Translations under genes and position numbers: made by a program
In this document: positions 44,599-54,634 of the stretch, one piece after another
Position numbering within the stretch: position 1 is the stretch's first letter
Layout: each line of letters opens with the position of its first letter
From: SMYC01 sp965197495
GTDB taxonomy: Bacteria > Acidobacteriota > Vicinamibacteria > Marinacidobacterales > SMYC01
DNA: 64,000 nucleotides
Assembly (NCBI GenBank): GCA_965197495.1
Contig: OZ240210.1
Coordinates: forward strand, 8,184,001 to 8,248,000
Direction of reading: 5' to 3'
The notes under the pieces: model-generated
Databases searched by the model: none
What the model saw: the letters and a program-made list of their open reading frames with translations, nothing else
What the model was told of the DNA's origin: nothing

Positions 44599-45964
44599 CT
44601 ACTTCACGTAGACCGTCTTGATGTTCACGAATTCCCGGATGCCGAAGTCGGCGAACTCACGCCCATATCCGGATCCCTTGATCCCGCCGAAAGGAAGGCG
44701 CGGATCAGACTTGACGAAGCTGTTTACGAAGCAAGCGCCTGCGTGAAGACGCTTCGTGGCGATCTCTTCGCCCCGTTGGACGTCCGCAGTGAAGACCGCC
44801 GCTCCGAGGCCGAAGACCGTGTCGTTGGCGACCCGGATGGCTTCCTCCTCGTCTTCCACAGGAATGATGGCCGCCACCGGACCGAAGAGCTCCTCATCGT
44901 AGGCGGGCATGCCCTTTCGAACGTCGCTCAACCGTGGGAGGATAGAACGCTCCAGGACTGTCCGGAACCTCTCCTCCGAGCAATAGGCGGGCGCCTTGCG
45001 CCAAACTCCCCTTCACTTGTTCGTGAAGCTCGTCCCGGAGATCTTCCCGTGCCTGCGGACCGACGTCGGTGTCCTCCTCCATTGGATCGCCCATCTTCCT
45101 TGCTTTCATGAGCTCGACGTAGCGTTTCTCGAAATCGTCTTTTTGCTTCTCGAGGACGATGAAACGTTTGGCGGCGATACAGCTTTGTCCGCTATTGATG
45201 AGTCGGCTGGTGACGCACATGTCTACCGCTTGCTCGAGGTCGGCGTCTTCGAGAACGACGTAAGGATCGCTCCCGCCGAGCTCGAGCACCGTCTTCTTCA
45301 GCATCTCGCCCGCCTTGGACGCGACGGCTTGACCCGCCGGCGTGCTGCCCGTGAGCGTCACGGCCATCACCTTGGAGCTCTCGATCACGGCGGCCACCCT
45401 GTGCCCGCCGATGACGAGCGTTCGGAAGAGGTTCTCCGGAAAACCGGCCTTTCGAAAAACGTCTTCGATCGCTAGAGCACACCCCATGACATTGGAGGAA
45501 TGCTTCAAAATACCCCCATTGCCAGCCATCAAGGCCGGGGCGGCGAAGCGCAGGACTTGCCAGAAAGGGAAGTTCCAGGGCATGACGGCCAGCACCACCC
45601 CGATGGGCTCGAACGCGACGAAGCTCTTCGAGGCATCGGTTGCCACAGCCTGTGACGCAAGGAATGTCTCGGCGTTGTCGGCGTAGTAATCGCACACCCA
45701 GGCGCATTTCTCCATCTCCGCTCTACCCTGCGTGATTGGCTTTCCCATCTCTGCGGTCATGAGCCTGGCATAGTCTTCCTGTCCGTCACAGAGAACCTGG
45801 GCCGCCGCGTGCATGAGCCGAGCTCGCTCGGCGAAGGGGACATCACGCCAGTCGAGAAACGCCTGGTGGCACTGGTCGATAATGGCATCGACCTGTTCCG
45901 TCGACATCTCTTCGTATTTCTCGATGGTTTCCCCATTGGCGGGGTTGATACTCTCGATCGGCAT
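44599..45964 (-). pseudogene. Succinate-semialdehyde/aldehyde dehydrogenase, single frameshift
   Basis: An NAD(P)-dependent aldehyde dehydrogenase of about 455 residues, most like succinate-semialdehyde dehydrogenase. ATG at 45964 follows AAAGGAG and reads PIESINPANGETIEKYEEMS. Motifs are MPWNFPFWQVLRF, the catalytic Glu in LELGGSDPYVV and the nucleophile Cys in NSGQSCIAAKR. Near 44920 a 1-nt deletion turns PPTV(L)SDVRKGMPAYDEELFGP out of frame; the C-terminal part is complete in the second frame to 44599. Otherwise undamaged, so mutation is recent or a base-call error. Confidence 0.87.
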
Positions 45965-46004
45965 GGTGGCTCCTTTCCCCGCGATGACCTCCGTCACTTC
46001 CACG

Positions 46005-46496
46005 GATAGAGCAGATAAAGATGTGAGAGGCGACCGGATTCGCCAACGAAGATGGTTCCATCAATACCCGTTACCATCGCGTCAATTTCGCGAAGTTGAA
46101 GAAGGCGGACAGATGAGTCCCGAAATAGATGCTCCCATCGGCTCCTTCGACGACCTGAGTATGCACTTTCGATTGGGGCTCGACCCAGACGTTGGGTTGG
46201 CCCGCGATCACGTTCATGTCGCCGAGGGTCTTCATCGTGTCGGTGCCCGGGTCATAGACGGCGACCGTCGCCCCCTTGCCGTGGTAGTTCAATCCGACAT
46301 AAACCTGCCCGTCCGACGCGGCCAAACAGGCCGTGTAGTTCGAGTCCCAGACGAGGGGGTCGGTAAACGTCCGTGACTCCATACGGACCGTCGAAGGCTC
46401 CGCCGACAGAGCAGCGGACCACAGAAGGATCAAAGAAGCCAGGCCCGCACGCGAGCTCTTGGTTCTCGTCATGAGAGGCACTTGTACCACACACAC
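46005..46496 (-). pseudogene. Secreted beta-propeller protein, internally deleted
   Basis: It starts with a signal peptide (AGLASLILLWSAALSAEPST) and the first blades of a propeller (YTACLAASDGQVYVGLNYHG, then YDPGTDTMKTLGDM and VVEGADGSIYFGTHL). At about 46075 the frame breaks and jumps to a C-terminal blade, TGIDGTIFVGESGRLSHLYL with LYPWK and a stop at 46005. Some 300 or more residues are missing. Function unknown. Confidence 0.7.
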
Positions 46497-46599
46497 CGCG
46501 ATAGCGCAGAGTCAATCCCTCTTCTTCCTTCTCCAAGCTTTGCCTGGCGTAACCTTTGCGTTGTCTGTTCAATCACTGGTGCGAACGACATTGTTAAAT

Positions 46600-47190
46600 T
46601 GTCGAGCCCACACGGCTGGCATCCAGGTGCTCATGCACGTGATCACCGACGGCGCCGCGCGGATGGCGTCGACCGCGGTCGAGCGGGCCCAGAGGCGCGA
46701 CCCGCGGCAACATCGGCACCGGCTCGAGCACGGCGCCGACGTGGAGAGCGCCCTAGAGATGCGACGCCTGCGCGAGCTGGGTCTGCGTCTCGTCGCGACT
46801 CCGAGCGAGGGTCGGCCAGGACGGCGCACTCCGCGCTACCGGACGCTTGTCGAGGAAGGTCTCGAGCCCATCGCTATCACCGACACGACGGGGACCGTCC
46901 CCGGATCGTCCGACCCGCGGCGCAAGATCGCCTTCGCCGCGAACACGGTGGACGAGGGCGGTGGCGCTCCGCTCGGGGAGGCGCTCACCTTCGAGGACGC
47001 CCTTCGTATGTACACGATCTGGGCCGCGCGCGGCGGTTTCGAAGAGACGGATAAAGGCTCGATTGCGGTCGGCAAGCTGGGGGATTTCGCCGTTCTGTCT
47101 GCGGATCCGCACGGACGCCCGAGCGCCGAGCTGTTCGACCTGAAGGTGGACGCGACGATCCTGGGCGGCCAGGTCGTCTTCGAGCGCTGA
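46600..47190 (+). pseudogene. YtcJ-type amidohydrolase, C-terminal part
   Basis: The last 180 or so residues of an amidohydrolase-3 (YtcJ-like) enzyme: HVITDGAARMASTAVERAQR with HRHRLEHG (metal His), a missing segment, then ITDTTGTVPGSSDP (normally a conserved ...GSDxP loop) and EALTFEDALRMYTIWAARGG. It ends KVDATILGGQVVFER. The N-terminal metal site HxH is absent. GC content rises here relative to the preceding gene. Confidence 0.78.
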
Positions 47191-47346
47191 CCTGTCAACA
47201 CGGAGAGGGATAACGCCGAGAACATGGCTGGTGTGCACCGGTCCGGTTGTCCGGAAGAGAACGCCCTGGTTATGGCTTTCGAGGCGCGGATGAGGAGACG
47301 CGAGGCCCGCGACAGTGTTACCCTTGCACTCCACGGAGGAGGAGTT

Positions 47347-48731
47347 ATGGCGAACCACCAAACGCGCGTCTACGACGAGGTGTTGGAGATGCTCTGCGAC
47401 GAAGAGAACCCCACGCCTCTGGTGCGGCTGAGGCGGGTCGTGCCCTGGCGCAGGCCAAGGTCTACGCCAAGCTGGAGTGGTACAACCCCTTCGGCTCCGT
47501 CAAGGACCGGATCGCGGCCAACATGATCCGCGACGCCCGCGAGAAGGGGCTCCTGCGCGAAAGCCAGCAACTGGTCGAGCCGACGAGCGGGAACACGGGT
47601 ATGGGCTTGGCGATGATGGCCAACGCCCAGGGCTACCAGCTGACGACGCCCGTGTCCAAGGCCATACCGGCCGAGAAGCGAGTCATGCTGCGCTTCTTCG
47701 GCTCGGATGTCGAGGAGTTCGAAGACAGCCTCTGACCGGATCCACGGTCCCCGGAGGGGGCCATTGCGCGAGGCGTGGATCTGGCCACACGGCCCGAATT
47801 CCACATGCTCAACCAGTACGAGAACGAGGCGAACATCGAGGCCCACATCCGCACGACCGGCCCCGAGATCTGGCGCCAAACGGAGGGCAGGGTCACCCAC
47901 TTCGTCGCCAGTCTGGGCACCTGCGGGACCATCACCGGCAACGGCAGCTTCCTGAAGGGCAAGAACCGGGACATCCAGGTCATTGGCGTGCACCCCGAGG
48001 AGGGCCACGACATCCCCGGAGTGCGCTCGATGCGCCAGCTGAAGCACACCAAGCTCTTCCGACCGGACGAGTACGACACCCTCGTGGAGGTCGGCAACCG
48101 GGAGGCCTTCGACATGTGCTTGCGTCTGACCCGAGAGGAGAGCCTCATCGCCGGACCTAGCTCCGCCCTCGCCCTGGTCGGCGCCCTCAAGGTGATCGAG
48201 GACCAGCCGGACGCCGTGGTCGTCGTCATCTTCCCGGATAACGTGTTCAAGTACGCCTCCTCATTCGAGCGGCACTTCCCCCATGTCCGGACTGCCCCCT
48301 CGGCCGACGCGCGCCCGGGCGAGCCCAGCCCGAAGGAGCAGCTTCTAACCACCCTGGTGGAGAACTCGCGCAACCCGCACAACACCTGGGAGGTGGAGGA
48401 CCTGCGCGCGGCGCTCGAGGGCCGGGACTCGCGGCCCTTCCTCCTCGACGTGCGGTCAGCGGAGGTCTACGCGAAGCGGCACGTGGCGGGGGCGATGAAC
48501 ATCCCCTTCGGGGAGTTGGGGGACCGTCGGGGCGAGCTGCCCGAGCAGCGCGAGCGCTCTATCGTCACGGTGTGCGACCGCGGCAACCTGTCGATCTCGG
48601 GGATGCTCTTTCTGCAGTCGCTCGGCTACCAAAACGTCCGGAGCCTGAACGGCGGGACCATCGCTTGGGCCGAGCAGGGGCTGCCGACCAACAGTCAGCA
48701 GCCCGCCTGCGGTCCGCAAGAGAGCCGGTAG
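47347..48731 (+). pseudogene. Cysteine synthase-like PLP enzyme with C-terminal rhodanese domain; frameshift and in-frame UGA
   Basis: A fold-type II PLP enzyme related to cysteine synthase/CBS fused to a rhodanese. ATG at 47347 follows GGAGGAGG. The PLP lysine is in EWYNPFGSVKDRIAANM and the phosphate loop in VEPTSGNTGMGLAMM. At 47440-47455 a 1-nt shift separates the first 33 residues. At 47733-47735 TGA stands where relatives have Cys (DSL-stop-PDPRSPEGAI), in frame with the rest (SLGTCGTITGNGSFLKGKNR). The rhodanese loop VTVCDRGNLSISG has its Cys. Such fusions would couple sulfur transfer to cysteine synthesis. Confidence 0.82.
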
Positions 48732-49043
48732 CCGGCGGGGCGGGTAACGGTTCGTCTTTACACCAAAAGCCGGTTCTAGTGAAAAGGATACAGCTAGTTC
48801 AAGCCCGAAGCCTCGACAGGAGAACCTCGGCGTCCGGTGGTTTCTGTACGCGCGCGGTCGCGCACAGAAGGTTTTTGGGATCGGCATCGGCCTCGAGAGT
48901 AACCCGCTCGCACCCTTGATACAACCTGTCGAGAAACGGGTGCAGCGTTTCCGCCAGCGTCTTCGCGCAAGCGGTCGTGCTCGGAGCGAGAAGGCGGTTG
49001 CGGATGCGGAACGACACCTCGTCCACGCGAAACTTGAGAGCGC
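48732..49043. other. Intergenic region, one possible gene remnant
   Basis: About 310 bp before an IS element. On the minus strand 49026-48799 is open and reads FRIRNRLLAPSTTACAKTLA with LHPFLDRLYQGCERVTLEAD and ends LLSRLRA. It could be the 3' end of a gene cut by the IS at 49044, but I recognise no family. Nothing else seen. Confidence 0.35.
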
Positions 49044-50373
49044 GTAATGTGCCAAAACTCGATCAACGCCGGATGCTGAGTGTTGGCAGGTCGTTGAAGC
49101 GTCCAGGAGCGAGCCCGCGGGAGTCGATGAGCGGCTAGAATCTGGGCCCATGCAACCGTACCTATGGCAGTTCTTCGTCATGGCCTTCGCCGGATGGGTC
49201 AACCGGTTCCAACAGGACGCGATCGAATACCTGAAAGAAGAGAATCGCGTTCTTCGGGAACAACTGGGTGGACGCCGACTACGTTTTACCGATGCGCAGC
49301 GGCGGCGGCTCGCGGCGAAGGCGAGGACGTTGGGTAGGGATGGCCTGAAGGAAATCACGGTTCTCGTGACGCCCGATACCTTGTTGCGCTGGTACAAAAA
49401 TCTGATCGCAAAAAAGTACGACGGGAGCCAGCGCCGCGGGCCAGGACGGCCTCGTGTGCTGGAAACGATACGCGCGCTCGTGGTCAGGATGGCGACCGAG
49501 AATTCAACCTGGGGCTATACGAGAATTTGCGGCGCTCTTCGAAACCTCGGCCATGACGTCGGCCGCAACACCGTAAAGCGCATTCTCGCGGAGCATGGAA
49601 TCGACCCGCGAATGAACGAAGTAAACGAATGCCCTGGAGTACGTTCCTGAAGGCTCACTGGGGAGCCATAGCTGCGACGGACTTCTTCACCGTTGAAGTG
49701 CTGACGACTTGCGGGCTTGTTCGATACTTCGTGCTCTTCGTGATCGACCTCAAGACGCGCCGAGTGGAGATCGCGGGCATCTGTCACCAGCCCTACGACG
49801 ATTGGATGAGGCAAGTGGCCAGAAACCTGACCGACGCCATTGACGGTTTTCTTCGAGACGCGCGGTTTCTCATTCACGACCGCGACCCGCTCTTTTCAGC
49901 ATCATTCTGCGCCACACTCGGTGCTGTCGGCGTGGAGACGGTGAAGCTGCCGGCGAGGAGTCCGAATTTGAACGCCTACGCCGAACGCTTTGTGCGGTCC
50001 ATCAAAAGCGAGTGCCTTAGTCGGATGATTCCCTTGGGAGAGAATCATCTCCGCGCGAGTATCCGCGCTTTCGTCGCCCATTACCATCTGGAGAGGAATC
50101 ATCAAGGTCTCGACAACGAGCTCATCTGCTCGGCGCAGGATTCGCTGGGGTCCGACGGTCGCATCCGATGTCGGGAGCGCCTCCGCGGAACGCTCCGATA
50201 TTACTATCGAGACGCGGCGTGAGAGGACTTTAACGCCAATATAGTTTCCCAAGCAGTTTGCCGACGGCTGGCACCCTATCGCCTCGTTTCCCGACAGCCG
50301 TCTCCGCATTCTCAACGCCGAGAATAGCCTTCTAATAATGATGGAGTCGCTCGATCGGGTTTTGGCACACTAC
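49044..50373 (+). mobile_element. Insertion sequence with 25-bp inverted repeats and an integrase-core transposase
   Basis: A 1,330-bp element. The left end GTAATGTGCCAAAACTCGAT and the right end, read on the other strand, GTAGTGTGCCAAAACCCGAT match at 21 of the first 25 bases. No direct repeat is visible next to them. It contains one transposase gene, currently split by a frameshift. The family is IS3/IS481-like by its rve core. Confidence 0.82.
49150..50222 (+). pseudogene. Integrase-core (rve) transposase, frameshifted
   Basis: The first part at 49150-49650 has a helix-turn-helix and a helical linker (QDAIEYLKEENRVLREQLGG, then STWGYTRICGALRNLGHDVG). The second at 49629-50222 has the DDE core: Asp in HWGAIAATDFFTVEV, Asp in FLIHDRDPLFS and Glu in NLNAYAERFVRSIKSE. 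The join near 49615 needs one extra base so that HGIDP continues ANERSKRMPWSTF. Some IS use programmed shifting here, but no slippery run is seen, so a mutation is more likely. Both halves are otherwise full length. Confidence 0.85.
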
Positions 50374-50374
50374 A

Positions 50375-50484
50375 GGGTACTGTCAAGTTGAGGGCGTGAA
50401 GGCCGATTTGACCCCAAGATATCGCTGCCGGCGCGTCCTCGAGCGCCACATATTGGCGCGCGATTCGCCAACTTGACAGTACCC
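50375..50484. mobile_element. 110-bp MITE-like inverted-repeat element
   Basis: It begins GGGTACTGTCAAGTTG and ends with the exact reverse complement CAACTTGACAGTACCC, giving perfect 16-bp terminal repeats. The 78 bp between contain no frame. It sits 1 bp after the IS at 49044-50373 and directly before a truncated gene. A 12-bp match to its right end (GACAGTACCCAC) recurs at 60484-60495. No target duplication is clear. Confidence 0.72.
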
Positions 50485-50488
50485 ACGA

Positions 50489-51040
50489 GAGCTCTTGCCG
50501 AAGATGGAATCGGGATTCGTCGCGATCTATCTCCGATCCATCGATGTCGCGGGCCATGCCACGCTACATTGGCGCCACGGCGCAGCGATCCCCGAGAGCT
50601 GTCCGGAGTCCGTGCGTGATGTCACGGACGAGATTTATGGACAGATCGACCTGTGGATCAACGAGGTTCTCGAAGCGCTTCCGCGCCGTGCGACGGTGGT
50701 CGTCGTCTCGGATCACGGCATGCAACCTATAGAAGGCGGTGGACACCATGCGCCGTTCGGACTGTTCATCGCGCAAGGCGAAGGTCTGAGACGCGGGAAA
50801 ACCTTTCACGGGTCGACGGTGCTGGACGTTGCGCCGACCATACTGCACCCCCTGGGCGCTGAAGTGCCACTGGATATGGATGGAAAAGTGCTTGCACCGA
50901 TCTACGAGAGCGTGTGGCTCGCGAGAAACGCACCACGTTACGCCGACATCGATACAACGCTCGAGAGCGAAACGGACGTCGAGACCGAGGCTAGCGAAGA
51001 CGCGCTCGAGCAGCTTCGTGCCCTCGACTACATCGAGTGA
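50489..51040 (+). pseudogene. Alkaline-phosphatase-superfamily phosphodiesterase, C-terminal part
   Basis: The last 180 residues of a type I phosphodiesterase/nucleotide pyrophosphatase-like enzyme. Metal ligands are present in LRSIDVAGHATLHW, in VVVVSDHGMQPIEG and in GGHHAPFG, followed by GSTVLDVAPTILHPLGAEVP. The acidic tail (LESETDVETEASEDALEQL) is common in the family. The N-terminal half with the nucleophile Thr/Ser is missing upstream of the MITE-like element. Confidence 0.8.
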
Positions 51041-51183
51041 CGCACGCACGAGCCGTCAATGTCTCGAATGGACGTCGAACCAGCGACCAGCGGTTCCCCT
51101 CGACGGCAACCCGAAAGCCTCGATAGGCATCGACGGATTGCCTATTGTCTACGGCCGACGTCCGTGCGGCAAGAAGATGTTTG

Positions 51184-51432
51184 TCAGGAAGACGCGGGAG
51201 GTTCGTCTTGGAGCTCGGCGAGAAGCGCCGTCGCCTCTTCCGCGCGATCTTTGGCGACGTCGAGCCGCACCTTCCCCAGGAAAGGATTGCCGGCGAACAC
51301 GGCGCCCGCGTTCTCACCTATGGCGACGTATTCGATGCAGGCGCCTTCGAGAACCGATTTCGCGAGCGCTACGAGACCCGGGTTCGCAGAGTCGAAAACG
51401 TTGACGAGGTCGATATCGTTGTTGGCAGGCAT
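51184..51432 (-). CDS. DUF2007-domain protein
   Basis: An 82-residue protein with a DUF2007 (putative signal-transducing, ferredoxin-like) fold: DLVNVFDSANPGLVALAKSV, then LEGACIEYVAIGENAGAVFA and VRLDVAKDRAEEATALLAEL. Its start lies 7 bp after the stop of the redoxin-histidine kinase gene, so it is almost certainly cotranscribed with it. The family appears next to proteases and regulators and has been suggested to bind small ligands. A single Cys is present. Confidence 0.85.
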   Translation of the reverse strand: MPANNDIDLVNVFDSANPGLVALAKSVLEGACIEYVAIGENAGAVFAGNPFLGKVRLDVAKDRAEEATALLAELQDEPPASS

Positions 51433-51439
51433 GGCAGTC

Positions 51440-53495
51440 TCAACTTAGTGTCGTCGAATAGGTGGCCGCCGCCCGCGGGCGATCGGCGGGAGGCGCACTC
51501 TTGATGGGGATCGCGACGGTAAAGGTCGAGCCCTTTCCGAGCTCGCTCGTCACCGTGAGCCGCCCGCCATGGTTCTGCACGATGCGGTAGCAGATCGATA
51601 AGCCAAGGCCTGTCCCTACACCGACACCCTTGGTCGTGAAACCGGGGTCGAAAACCCGGGCGAGATCCTCTTCGGCGATCCCGGCTCCGTCGTCAGAAAT
51701 GCTCACGATGGCCTCGTCGCCGTCGCGAAACGTCTCGATCCGAATCCGGCCGCGTCCGTCGATAGCCTGAATGGCATTTACGATGAGGTTCATGAAGACT
51801 TGATTGATCTGTCCCGCATAACAGTTCACGTGCGGGATGTCGCCGTAGACTTTGTCGACCGATATGCGATTTTTCGTTTTGTGCTCGACGAGAGTGAGCG
51901 TCTCTTCGAGCCCTTGGGTGATGTCGATGCTCTGCCACTCCGACTCGTCGAGGCGCGCGAACTTCCTCAGATTCGAGACGATGTGAATGATGCGGCGAGA
52001 CGCAGTCTCGTTGACGGCGTTCATCTCACGCAGCACGCCGATGGAGCCCGAAACCGATTCTAGCTCGGACGCGCCCAAGCTCTTCCCGGAAGCTAGTCGT
52101 TCACCCACACGCTCGAGCGTTTTTCCTTCCGTCTGCGTATTGCTGTGGATGGCTCCCATGGGCGTGTTGAGCTCGTGGGCGACGCCGGCGACGAGCTGTC
52201 CGAGCGACGCCATTTTCTCGGACTGAATCAGCTGGAGCTGCGTCTCTGATAGCTCCCGGAAATCGACGAAGCGCTGGAAGGCGACCGAAATCGCATCGGC
52301 GAACTCGGTCAGCGTCGTCACGTGCTCTTCTGTCGGCTCGTCCGCCTGCGAGCTGCCGACGAAGAGGACCCCGTGCGAGAACGGCACGGTGACGAGCCAG
52401 CGCCACTCGGGGTGCCCGCCCTCTTCCGCAAAATCAGTGCCGTCGAAGCGCAGGGTCTCGACCCGTTGCTCTTTCCACGCATCGATGAGCTGCCGGACCT
52501 GCGGCGTGTCATGGACCGAGAGGTCCTTTGTCACTAGCCCCCCGCCCTCCGTCGCGCTATAGGTCTGCACCTTGTCGTCGTCCTCATTGATGATGGCGAT
52601 GCCGCAGACCGAAAAGCGAAGTCCGAGCCGCAACAGCTCGTCTTGCAAGACATCGATGGCGAGCGCGAGGTCGTCCGGCTTCTGCATCAAGAAGACTTGT
52701 CTCACCACTTTGGCGACCGAGCGGCCTCGGCGGAGCTCGCGGTTTTGCTCGTGGAGCGTCAGTCTCTCGAGAGCATCGAACAAGTCCTGTGGCGTCATGC
52801 GCATATGGCCGTACTCGGCGTAGTAGACCCAGCGCACGATCCCGTATTTATCAACGAGGATACCCGTCGGAAACGCGACATCCTTTGCCGGAGCGCCGCC
52901 CCGGTGGCGGATGTCGAGCTTGTCGAGAAGCTCACCGTTCTCGTCGGAGAGAAAGGTGAAATCGGCCCCGAGCTTCCGTCGGAAGGCTTCCGAGATCTTG
53001 GGAGGATCGACGCTAATGGCGAAAATGCGGGCGTCGGCATCCGCGACCCGCGCTTGGAATTTTTGGAGCTGCCCGAGCTCACTCGTGCAGAACGGTCACC
53101 AAGAGCCGCGGTAGAAGAGGTAGAGCGCCGTTTTGCCGTCGAGCCCCAAGAGACTATCCGAGTCGAAGATGCCGCCGCGGGAGTCCGGAAGCGTGAAGCT
53201 CGGAAACCGCTCGCCGAGCTTCAAGCTAGTCTCTCCGCGCGAAAACCGCGCGCCAATGCTCATGTACCAGGTGAGAACGGCGAGCACCACGAGCTCGACG
53301 ACGAAGAGAATCCAGTGAACGACGTTCGGGCTCGTCAGCACGGTAGCGAAGCACGGTAGCGAAGCCGATGGCCGCGCTCGCGCCGACGAGCGCAAATTGC
53401 TCGAAAGGATAACGGCGATATTTACCGCGCCGGAGCGTCCACTGGAAGAGAGCGACGCTCAGAACGAGGAGGCTGATGCCTGCGAAAGCCACCAT
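51440..53495 (-). CDS. Candidate selenocysteine redoxin-histidine kinase fusion (UGA at Cys; N-terminal frameshift)
   Basis: Reads as one 680-residue sensor kinase if UGA at 53098-53096 is decoded and one 13-bp duplicate at 53339-53364 is ignored. Order: three membrane segments (FAGISLLVLSVALFQW, FALVGASAAIGFATVL, WILFVVELVVLAVLTWY); a peroxiredoxin/TlpA-like domain (GERFPSFTLPD) with YLFYRGSW-UGA-PFCTSELGQ, where relatives have CPFC; a GAF-like domain; then H-box GVAHELNTPMGAI, N-box NLIVNAIQAI, DDGAGI, FDPGFTTK and GTGLGLSI. No other stop interrupts 51440-53395. The kinase could sense peroxide or thiol state. Alternatives: plain nonsense mutation with restart at GTG 52837, leaving a redoxin-less kinase. 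DUF2007 follows in the operon. Confidence 0.72.
53069..53090 (-). promoter_or_regulatory. SECIS-like hairpin just downstream of the in-frame UGA
   Basis: In the mRNA, bases +6 to +27 after UGA can fold as CUGC-A-CGAG-UGAG-CUCG-G-GCAG: two 4-bp stems around a 1x1 mismatch with a UGAG loop. An alternative is GAGCU-CGGGC-AGCUC at +16 to +30, with G in the second loop position. Bacterial SECIS elements are short hairpins in this place with a G near the start of the loop. The fit is suggestive, not decisive, since GC-rich DNA often folds. Confidence 0.5.
53339..53364. repeat. 13-bp tandem duplication breaking the sensor kinase frame
   Basis: CACGGTAGCGAAG occurs twice in direct succession. With both copies the first frame ends soon after IGFATVLRYRADEP; with one copy it reads IGFATVLTSPNVVHWILFVV straight into the redoxin frame. 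The length, 13, is not a multiple of three. It may be a mutation, a reversible slippage switch or an assembly error. Confidence 0.9.
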
Positions 53496-53746
53496 ATCTA
53501 GCTTCCATACTAGCTCAGTTCTCGGGGAAGAACCTTGCCAGCACGGCCTCATCCGGCGGGGCTGTGAAAAGCGACACCACCGTGAGGCTTATTGTGGTAC
53601 AGCAAGTTTACCGGCAGGCCGAGAACAAGGCGCGCGTCGTCCCACATCCAATAGTTCAGGTGCGCCGCGATGAGGCCGAGGCCATTTCGGGTAGCGCACC
53701 ATCACGCAGGGGGGTAATGGGATGGCCGCGTCGATGCAACCTTCCG

Positions 53747-53827
53747 CTCTTCCCTTTTTCGTTCTGCCTTCCCCTTTTCGTTCTGCCTTCCCTTTTTGTT
53801 TCTGCCTTCCCTTTTTGTTTCTCAATG
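53747..53827. repeat. Tandem repeat, about four 19-bp units
   Basis: Pyrimidine-rich units of the form TTCCCTTTTTCGTTCTGCC repeat about four times, the first two with CGTTC and the last two with GTTTC. The tract lies in the 360-bp gap between the sensor kinase gene and the lipoprotein gene at 53925, where I see no other gene. Confidence 0.75.
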
Positions 53828-53924
53828 CTACACTGGATCCATCGACTAACAATCCAGTTCACCTTCACGGCAACCGAAACTAGCCAATTTTCGGGCCCGT
53901 CGTCTGTCTCCTTCGGGGGGTTGT

Positions 53925-54565
53925 TTGAACGCTTCGAGCTTCCGTTTTCGCTATCTTCTGGGCCTTTTGTGTCACATCGCTCTGGCCCTGGTAGCGTGTA
54001 CACCGCTTCCGCTCTCGCCCGACATGACGACAGAAATTCTCGCCTCCTGCGGCGCGCAACCGAACTTCGCCTCCGCGACCCAGCTGAAAAGGTGGCAAAG
54101 CTTCCCCGTCGACGTCTATGTCAATCTCGGTCCGATTCCCGAAACGCTGCTGGATGTCTATCACGAAGGCGTCGAGCGCGGCATCCATCTCTGGGCGGAA
54201 GCGACCATGGGCCGCATGGTTCAGTTTCGGGTGAGCTACTCTCCGAACGCTGCCCCGGTTACATTGTCCCTCACCGCAGGCCCGCTTCCGGGAAACGCGA
54301 TGGGCATCACCGAGCTCACCTTCCACGACGAGCTCATCGTGAACGCGAAAATCAAGCTGACTCGTAGCCATTACGAGCGCACCCCCTTTCTCGTGAACGA
54401 CCTCGCCAACACAACCGCGCACGAGACATCGTGGACCACTCGCGGTCGCCCGAGGACAAGATGTTGGCGGCGGGCAATTTCGGCATCCACAATCAAGGCC
54501 AAGACCCGGTGAGTCTTCTCACCGCAAGCAACCTCAACACCCTCCGAGAAGCTTACTGCCGTTAA
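53925..54565 (+). pseudogene. Zinc-metalloprotease-like lipoprotein with a deletion in the active site
   Basis: A lipoprotein (FRYLLGLLCHIALALVACTP) resembling small matrixin/archaemetzincin-type peptidases: FPVDVYVNLGPIPETLLDVY, then GVERGIHLWAEATMGRMVQF and MGITELTFHDELIVNAKIKL. The expected HExxHxxGxxH/D motif is broken: TTAHE is followed by out-of-frame sequence, and the other side resumes as DHSRSPEDKMLAAGNFGIHN in a different frame, ending LNTLREAYCR. About 15-25 bases appear lost. Function as a peptidase is ruled out as sequenced. Confidence 0.75.
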
Positions 54566-54634
54566 CGGCAGCTTGCTTCAACCAGCACCCGCGCACTACC
54601 ATCGCACGTTCTTTTATCGAGCGAGGTGTGTTTC

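Noticed and set aside
53747..53827. A CRISPR or regulatory array upstream of the lipoprotein gene
   Set aside because: The 19-bp pyrimidine-rich units are directly adjacent, without spacers, so this is a tandem repeat.
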